Source: JAEUHO01 sp046350655
GTDB lineage: Bacteria > Planctomycetota > PLA2 > JAEUHO01
Direction of reading: 5' to 3'
NCBI GenBank assembly: GCA_046350655.1
Contig: JAXMAB010000009.1
Span: 310,001-374,000 of the forward strand
DNA: 64,000 nucleotides
The notes under the pieces are model-generated. The model had not been told where the DNA came from. It made no database searches and saw only the letters and a list, made by a program, of their open reading frames with translations. Each line of letters opens with the position of its first letter. Position 1 is the first letter of the stretch. Shown piece by piece: positions 60,156-64,000 of the stretch. The translations under genes and the position numbers were made by a program.

Positions 60156-61138
60156 CCGTCCGCCCCCCCCGCCCGGAAGCACGCTCCCGTCCGGCGCGAA
60201 GTACCGGACGCCGTACCGCGCGCGCGTCCGCGACGACCAGCGCTCGAACTCCGCGCGGGTGACCGGCGCCTTCGCGAGGTCGTCCTCGAGGCGCGGCAGG
60301 AGGCTCGACGGGGCGCCGCCCCACGCGGGCACGCGCTCGACCACCTTGTAGAGGTGCCACTCGACGGCGGCGCCCGTCGCGACCTCGAGGGGCCCGAGGA
60401 CCGAGCCCGGCGCGGCGGCGAAGAGCGCGGCCTCGAGCTCGGGCCGCGCGAGGTCGCCGCGCGCGATCGGCGGGATGACGCCGCCGAGGCTGCGCGACGG
60501 GTCGACGGAGACCTCGAGGGCCGTGAGGCTGAAGTCGGCGCCGCGGTCGAGCTTCGCGCGCACGGCGTCCGCGGTGGCCCGGTCCTTGACGACGAGGACG
60601 CGCGCGACGACCTGGTCGCGCAGCCTCGCGGACAGGCGCACCACGCGCGCGAGCGCGAGGCGGGTCCGCAGCCGCGGCTCGAGCACCTGCGCGCGCCAGC
60701 CCGCGACGTCGAGCCCGTAGTAGGCCCGGACGGAGGCGTCGAGGTCGGCGGACGGCCCGAACCGCTCGACGAGCTGGCGGCGCCGCGCGTCCACCTCGGC
60801 GTCCACGGCGGCGACGAGGACCGCGGGCGGGACCGTGACGCCGAGGGCGCGCGCCTCGATCCCGACGATGCGCTCGTCGACGAGCTCGTCGAGGCCGTCG
60901 AGCCACGCCCGCGCGCGCGGGCGAACAGGAAGTCGGAGAGCTCGGCCTTCGTGACGCGCTCGGCCCCCACCGCCGCGACCGGCGCGGCGACGTCGACGGC
61001 CGGCCCGCCGCTGCCCGACGGGCGCGCCCGCGCGGCGCAGCCCGCGAGCGCCCACGCCGCGGCGCACGCGACCGCCGCCCCGACGGCGGGACCGCGCCGC
61101 GCGACGCGCGGGGGCCGCGGGGACGCGCGACGCGTCAC
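60153..61138 (-). pseudogene. SurA/PpiC-like lipoprotein, one frame change
   Basis: A GTG at 61138 (overlapping the previous stop as GTGA) opens a lipoprotein signal, VGAAVACAAAWALAGC, and runs to AVGAERVTKAELSDFLFARAR. Near 60915-60925, in a CGCGCGCGCGGG run, coding passes to another frame: ARAWLDGLDELVDERIVGIEA, which continues to the stop at 60153. The joined product of about 327 residues has SurA-N-type helices, then a parvulin-like part (ARVLVVKDRATADAVRAKL, LGGVIPPIARGDL, VLGPLEVATGAAVEWHLYKV). The break is in a homodinucleotide run, so a sequencing indel is likelier than decay. Confidence 0.65.
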
Positions 61139-61722
61139 TTGGCGAGCTGCTTCTCCCACGCGACGCGGGCGGCCGTGCACGCGGGCTTCGCGCCGGGACG
61201 GCAGTTCACGATGTCGGGGTCGCGCATGCCCGGCCAGAGGGCCTGGAGCATGGTGTTGGCGAAGGCCCGGCCCATGTCGTCCTTGCCCACGAGCATGGGC
61301 AGCAGGTACTTCTTGCTGAACTTCGCGCGCGGGCGCGCGAGGCCCTTGCCCGCGGCGTCGAGGTCGGGGTCGTAGCGCTGCGCCTGGTCCCAGACGACGG
61401 CCTTCGCGGCCTCCTCGCGGACCTCCGCGGGCGCGGTCTCGTCCTTCACGACCTCGACGAGGTCCTCGAGCCGGATGCGGTCGGCGGTGTTGCCCAGCCG
61501 GTCGTTCGAGTACCGCAGGAACGTCCGGACGAGCGCCGCGCGCGCGTCCACCTCGGCCTCCTTGCGCAGGGCGTCGAGGTGCTTGCCGAGCGCGTCGATC
61601 TGCGCGCGCCGGTCGGCCGCGGTGCGCGGCGACGACGTCGGCGTGCCGGCGGAGGCGACGACGCCCGCGCCGACCGCGGCGACGACGAGCGACCACAGCA
61701 CGGGGGCGGTACGACGGCTCAC
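61135..61722 (-). CDS. secreted protein of unknown function
   Basis: A 195-residue exported protein. The signal peptide is residues 1-26 (LWSLVVAAVGAGVVASAG). A helical domain follows with ALVRTFLRYSNDRLGNTAD, AVVWDQAQRYDPDLDA and KKYLLPMLVGKDDMGRAFANTML. It is related to the next protein upstream (61940-62527), which shares the QRYDP and KLLPLLV blocks in altered order. The GTG at 61722 is 6 bases after TAGGAT. The stop overlaps the SurA-like start. Confidence 0.65.
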   Translation of the reverse strand: MSRRTAPVLWSLVVAAVGAGVVASAGTPTSSPRTAADRRAQIDALGKHLDALRKEAEVDARAALVRTFLRYSNDRLGNTADRIRLEDLVEVVKDETAPAEVREEAAKAVVWDQAQRYDPDLDAAGKGLARPRAKFSKKYLLPMLVGKDDMGRAFANTMLQALWPGMRDPDIVNCRPGAKPACTAARVAWEKQLAK

Positions 61723-61734
61723 GCCCGGATCCTA
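61722..61734 (-). promoter_or_regulatory. leaderless-type -10 for the secreted protein
   Basis: TAGGAT (61734-61729, minus strand), then CCGGGC, then GTG. Confidence 0.5.
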
Positions 61735-61800
61735 CCCCGGCGCGAGCCACGGGGCACGCGCCGGCCCGCGCGGGGGTCGGGCGCGGGCGCGCCCCGGTGG

Positions 61801-61838
61801 CCGCCGGGCCTCGCGTGCGGAGCCGCCGGGCCTCGCGT
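61801..61838. repeat. two direct copies of the interspersed repeat arm
   Basis: CCGCCGGGCCTCGCGT at 61801-61816 and again at 61823-61838. They lie about 100 bases beyond the stop of the gene at 61940 (minus strand). Confidence 0.65.
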
Positions 61839-61939
61839 CCGGTGGCCTCGGCCGCCCCGACGTCCCGGCCCCGACGTCCGGCACCCGGGCGTCCCGGGCC
61901 GCGGCCTCCCGACCCGCGCCGGCGGCCGGCGGACGTCCG

Positions 61940-62527
61940 TCAGCGGGCGCCGCTCATCCCGCGGCGGTACGCGTCGGCGGCCTTCTTCCACGTCGAGTCG
62001 TCCTTGGGGTCGTACCGCTGGATCGCCGAGTCGGTGAACCGCCAGAACGACTCGAGGATCTCGGCCACCAGCGTGCGGGTGAGGAGCGCCTTCTCGCCGG
62101 GACGGACGAGCAGGGGCAGGAGCTTGTCGCGGCAGAACGCGAGGCGCTTGTTCCGGCCCTCGCCGGGGAACAGGTCGGGGTCGAGGCTGCGGTGCGGGAT
62201 CGACTTCAGCGCGTCCCGCACCCGCTCCTTCAGCTTCGGCGGCGCGTCGTCGTCGGCGAGGAACTCGGCGAGGTCGGCCACGCGGGTCCGACGCGAGGCG
62301 GCGAAGTCCTCGGCCCGGGACAGGGCGAGGTAGCCGTCGACGCGGGCGATGCGGGGGTCCTCGCCCGCCCGCGCGACCAGGGCCGTGAGCTGCGCGTCGA
62401 GCCCGTCGATCCGGGCCCGTCGGACCTCGAGCCGGCTCGGCGCCGCCGGGGCGGCGCGGACCGGCAGGCCCGCCGCCAGGACGGCGGCGAGCCCGAGGCA
62501 CCCGGCGAGGCCGGCGCGGGCGCGCAC
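61940..62527 (-). CDS. secreted protein of unknown function (paralogue)
   Basis: A 195-residue exported protein. The signal peptide is residues 1-25 (GCLGLAAVLAAGLPVRAA). The helical domain shows RRARIDGLDAQLTALVARAGEDPR, KRLAFCRDKLLPLLVRPGEKALL and SAIQRYDPKDDSTW. Length and blocks match the gene at 61135. It begins one base after the stop of the zinc-knuckle gene, so the two are coupled. Confidence 0.65.
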   Translation of the reverse strand: MRARAGLAGCLGLAAVLAAGLPVRAAPAAPSRLEVRRARIDGLDAQLTALVARAGEDPRIARVDGYLALSRAEDFAASRRTRVADLAEFLADDDAPPKLKERVRDALKSIPHRSLDPDLFPGEGRNKRLAFCRDKLLPLLVRPGEKALLTRTLVAEILESFWRFTDSAIQRYDPKDDSTWKKAADAYRRGMSGAR

Positions 62528-62528
62528 G

Positions 62529-63965
62529 TCAGCGATAGCGGACCGAGATGTCGTAGCGGGCGCCGGCGCAGCGCTCGCACAGCGTGGTCGCCTGCATGCC
62601 GTTCGACAGCATGTAGGTCTTCACGCCCTCGCCCTCGCACTTCGTGCAGGCGGCCTTGACCTGCTTCGGGTCGACCTCGAAGAGGCCCGACTTCTCGACG
62701 AAGACCGCCCACCAGAACGAGACGCGCTCGTCCGTCGAGAGGTCCTTCCACCAGTCGTCGCGCGACGGCGGCTCGGGGAGCTTGAGGACCGGGGCGGGCC
62801 CGCCGCCCTGGTTGCGCTGCGGCTGCACCTGCTTCGTGCCCGTCTTCGGGGTGACCTTGGGCGGGTAGACGAAGCGCGTGCCGGACGCGTACTTCGCCGT
62901 GCGCCACGACTTCTTCTCGCGGCCCTCCCAGAACGTCTTGACCTCCTCGGCGGTGATCGCCGGGTCCGACTTCTGGAGCTCGGTCACGAGCTTCTCGAAC
63001 GCCTCCGTGGTCGCCTCGCGGCGGATCCACGCCTGGACGTCGTTGAACGCGGTGTCCTTCGGGGCGACGCGCTTCTTGATCAGGTCCTCGCGCAGGATCT
63101 TCTCGAGCCGGTCCGCGACCTTCGTCGTGAAGTACGCGGTGCGCCGCTTCGCGAACAGCGCCTTGAGCTCCTCGAGCTTCTTCTTGGCCGCGTCGCCGAT
63201 CGTCGGGTGCTTGGCGGCGAAGCCGTCGATCGCCTCGCGGACCCGCTTCCACTGCGCGGCGCCGACGCCCTGCTTCAGCTGGATGATCTCGTTGACCGCC
63301 TCCTGGTCGCGGAGGATCGACTCCATGCGGGTCGCGCCGTCCTGCGCCTGCTTGCGCTTCGGGTACGCCTCGTCGGACGCGGCGTTCTCGTAGCCCTCCT
63401 TGGCGGCCTGGTACGACCCGGCGGCCTCGCAGAGCTGCGCGAAGCTGAACCAGCTGCGGGCGTCCGACGGCTGGATCTCCTCCTTGTACTTCTCCGCCAG
63501 CTCGGCCGCGGTGTAGAGCTCCTGCGGCTCGCACTCGCCCTTCGCGCGCGACACCACGCGGTTGAGCGGGAGGCGCATGCCCTTGTCGGCGAGGGTGCGC
63601 ACGATCAGCGCGCCGCCCTCCTCCTTGAGGATCACGCACTTGATGACCACGACCGACCCGTTGTCGAGACGGAACGAGACGAGGTCGCAGGCGATCGTTA
63701 CCTCGCCGACCTCCTCCATGCCGAGGTCGCGCCGGATCCGCTCCTTGTCCGCGGGGTCCACGGCGTCCCACGACAGCTCGCGGCTCGCGCCCGCCAGGTA
63801 GTCCTCGACGACGAGCACGTCCTCGCTGGTGCGGTCCTTGAGCACGCGGCCCTTGATCGCCTCGCCGCTGCGCAGCCGGACGACGTCGGCGGAGACCGCG
63901 GGGGCGGCGCACGTCGCGACGACGAGCGCGGCCAGGGCGGACAGGAGCTTTCGGCGCAGGCGCAT
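62529..63965 (-). CDS. secreted TPR-like protein with C-terminal zinc knuckle
   Basis: A 478-residue exported protein. The signal peptide is residues 1-26 (LLSALAALVVATCAAPAVSA). A small beta domain follows (VVRLRSGEAIKGRVLKDRTS), then LNRVVSRAKGE. Helical and TPR-like parts fill about 155-340 (SWFSFAQLCEAAGSYQAAKEGYENA). A Pro/Gln linker leads to the C-terminal CTKCEGEGVKTYMLS ... CERCAGARYD, a four-Cys site of the DnaJ/rubredoxin type. The first beta domain (SGEAIKGRV with EDVLVVED) recurs in planctomycete secreted proteins. The function is unknown. It is the first gene of the coupled set with 61940; sequence upstream is cut by the window end. Confidence 0.75.
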   Translation of the reverse strand: MRLRRKLLSALAALVVATCAAPAVSADVVRLRSGEAIKGRVLKDRTSEDVLVVEDYLAGASRELSWDAVDPADKERIRRDLGMEEVGEVTIACDLVSFRLDNGSVVVIKCVILKEEGGALIVRTLADKGMRLPLNRVVSRAKGECEPQELYTAAELAEKYKEEIQPSDARSWFSFAQLCEAAGSYQAAKEGYENAASDEAYPKRKQAQDGATRMESILRDQEAVNEIIQLKQGVGAAQWKRVREAIDGFAAKHPTIGDAAKKKLEELKALFAKRRTAYFTTKVADRLEKILREDLIKKRVAPKDTAFNDVQAWIRREATTEAFEKLVTELQKSDPAITAEEVKTFWEGREKKSWRTAKYASGTRFVYPPKVTPKTGTKQVQPQRNQGGGPAPVLKLPEPPSRDDWWKDLSTDERVSFWWAVFVEKSGLFEVDPKQVKAACTKCEGEGVKTYMLSNGMQATTLCERCAGARYDISVRYR

Positions 63966-64000
63966 GGGGACCTCCGTCAGCGGGGCGGGTCGAAGACGTT

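Overview
The window is about 73-75% GC, coding on both strands, with most codons ending in G or C, many GTG or TTG starts, and operons whose genes overlap by exactly four bases (ATGA, GTGA, TTGA). Several genes point to a planctomycete-like bacterium: secreted TPR/HEAT proteins, a DUF4388 protein fused to a PQQ propeller, CXXCH cytochromes paired with a phosphatase-like protein, an XPB-type helicase with a winged-helix partner, and a secreted CHAT protein. This assignment is inference. I saw no rRNA, tRNA, CRISPR array or insertion sequence.

Layout. 1-3.1 kb (minus): helicase partner (cut by the window edge) and XPB helicase. 3.1-6.7 kb (minus): inositol monophosphatase, RarA and a PBP4-type DD-carboxypeptidase. 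6.9-8.2 kb (plus): a TIM-barrel protein whose signal peptide lies in another frame. 8.5-14.5 kb (minus): radical SAM protein, GalE, PHP-type tyrosine phosphatase and two secreted TPR/HEAT proteins, probably one operon. 14.5-17.5 kb: aroA (minus), then purC and purE (plus). 17.7-21.4 kb (plus): DUF4388/TPR/PEGA/propeller protein behind a structured leader. 21.4-25.7 kb (minus): phosphatase-like protein, two cytochrome-type proteins and a small TPR protein. 26.0-28.2 kb (minus): sucD and sucC. 28.4-30.3 kb (plus): M28 peptidase with a PDZ domain.

30.3-35.9 kb is a lower-GC island (about 58-66% in sampled lines) carrying a secreted CHAT/TPR protein, a lipoprotein and a metzincin protease, probably acquired by transfer. 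36-41.4 kb is housekeeping: MBL/rhodanese protein, lipoprotein, riboflavin synthase, trmD, rplS, yraN and a PTS EIIA protein. Two tandem copies of a 131-133 bp structured repeat follow at 41.5-41.7 kb. 41.7-46.7 kb (minus) holds two overlapping genes for secreted TPR and PQQ/PDZ proteins that are broken by many frame changes. 46.9-49.3 kb (minus) is a TPR lipoprotein with an HEFGH zinc motif. It diverges from a 42-residue membrane microprotein and lexA. 50.8-54.5 kb (minus) has an HtrA protease and an NtrC-type two-component pair. 54.6-55.9 kb has a HEAT lipoprotein, then rnpA and yidD. 56-64 kb (minus) has a PpiD-like protein with GspG-type motifs, scpB, a frameshifted SurA-like lipoprotein, two paralogous secreted proteins and a zinc-knuckle TPR protein.

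Two window-wide patterns stand out. A palindromic element with core CGCGAGGCCCGG recurs between genes, usually just 3-prime of a gene end. In seven places a -10 hexamer (TANNNT) sits 6-8 bases before a GTG start, which suggests leaderless transcription.
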